From positions 1 through 7,019 of the forward strand of contig JALWKH010000094.1 in assembly GCA_026996635.1 (NCBI GenBank): a stretch of DNA of 7,019 nt, written 5' to 3'. Positions within the stretch are counted from its first letter, which is position 1. Each line of letters opens with the position of its first letter. The notes under the pieces were generated by a model. The model searched no databases. It had not been told where the DNA came from and saw nothing but the letters and a program-made list of their open reading frames with translations. The DNA comes from Bacteroidales bacterium (lineage in GTDB: Bacteria > Bacteroidota > Bacteroidia > Bacteroidales > JALTDM01). Shown here piece by piece: positions 6,527-7,019 of this stretch. Position numbers and translations under genes: made by a program.

Positions 6527-7019
6527 TTATTTTTCTCTTAACTTTTCAATCATTTTATCTATTTCTATCTCTGAAAAGTTACCACTTATATTAACTTTCC
6601 CTCCCATAATCTCAGAAGTTACAGTTGGTAATGAAACTATTTTCTTATCTATTACTATTGCTATTGGTTTTCCAATGTTTTCTTTTGTAAGTATATAAAA
6701 TTTACGTGCTCCTTCTTTTGTAAATACGATACTAATTTCTGGTTGATTATCATTGTGGCTATTGTAAACCTTCTTCACGTCAAGAATGTCTTTTGATGTT
6801 AAAGATGGGTTATCTTTCAATTTAATATCCTTATTATCTGATGAAAAAGAATAATTAACTGTTTCATAAAAACCATCTATCTTGTCTACTGGTATCGGTT
6901 TAAATTTATTTGTTGGTTTTTCAATAGTTTCACTAAAATTTTTAGCTATATTTTTTATTTTTTTATATATATCGTTAAATTTAGAAGCAAAAACTTTATT
7001 AGTTTCTACGGAATTAAAG
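6527..7019 (-). CDS. SecD-type P1 head domain protein, C-terminal part (N-terminus beyond window)
   Basis: The frame has no stop from the right edge (7019) to the TAA at 6527, giving at least 163 residues with the start outside the window. A TTG at 6820 could be taken as a start, but the SecD similarity begins upstream of it (FYETVNYSFSSDNKDI...), so that codon is an internal leucine. The last ~105 residues match the periplasmic P1 head of the protein-export subunit SecD: LTSKDILDVKK, FTKEGARKFYILTKENIGKPIAIVIDKKIVS, then IMGGKVNISGNF. These align with the SecD pattern 'LTGxDI...EGAKKFAELTxxNIGKPLAIVLDGKVLSAPVI...IxGGxxxISGNF'. In real SecD this head is followed by P1 base and six membrane helices; here the protein ends right after the domain. 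Stand-alone head proteins, some of them lipoproteins, occur in Bacteroidota with unknown roles. The region is about 26% GC, far below its neighbours, and lysine/asparagine rich. It is not a working translocase subunit. Confidence 0.72.
   Translation of the reverse strand, partial: FNSVETNKVFASKFNDIYKKIKNIAKNFSETIEKPTNKFKPIPVDKIDGFYETVNYSFSSDNKDIKLKDNPSLTSKDILDVKKVYNSHNDNQPEISIVFTKEGARKFYILTKENIGKPIAIVIDKKIVSLPTVTSEIMGGKVNISGNFSEIEIDKMIEKLREK

Noticed and set aside
6818..6820. TTG as the start of the SecD-head gene
   Set aside because: Domain sequence and open frame continue upstream to the window edge, so this is an internal leucine codon.
1..7019. CRISPR array, phage defence cassette, tRNA or insertion sequence
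   Set aside because: No regular direct repeats with unique spacers, no nuclease or transposase motifs and no cloverleaf-like sequence were seen on either strand.

Overview
The window looks like a piece of a Bacteroidota (Bacteroidetes) chromosome. All genes lie on the minus strand. None of their starts has a clear Shine-Dalgarno sequence; three of the four visible starts read AATTATG. One promoter fits the Bacteroidota form (a TAnnTTTG -7 box with a TTTG-like -33 box 19 nt upstream). The protease closely matches the dipeptidyl peptidase IV familiar from Bacteroidales such as Porphyromonas. The coding DNA is about 40% GC in sampled lines, except at the right end.

Layout in transcription order (right to left). 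At 7019-6527 is the C-terminal part of a gene cut by the window edge. It encodes a stand-alone SecD-type P1 'head' module in very AT-rich DNA (about 26% GC by hand count). A 332-bp gene-free stretch (6526-6195) follows and holds a nested palindromic element. At 6194-4023 is a complete secreted S9B dipeptidyl peptidase IV with an intact Ser592/Asp667/His699 triad. A 283-bp gap (4022-3740) holds a perfect hairpin, a small GGCT/AGCC hairpin, a degenerate heptanucleotide array and a 14-bp palindrome, then a recognisable promoter.

That promoter appears to drive a compact operon: a 918-residue membrane-anchored protein (3739-983), a CysM-like cysteine synthase (979-83, 3 nt after the previous stop) and the first 19 codons of a probable transketolase N-terminal subunit (57-1, 25 nt after the previous stop). 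The 918-residue protein has no cysteine, a DUF3352-like N-terminal region and seven ~45-residue propeller repeats plus a closing half repeat. The propeller protein has no known function and its link to cysteine or pentose metabolism is unclear.

I found no CRISPR array, transposase, tRNA, rRNA or phage gene and no clear new multi-gene system. The points most worth a second look are the cysteine-free propeller protein beside cysteine synthase, the AT-rich SecD-head gene, and the repeat-like elements packed into both intergenic regions.
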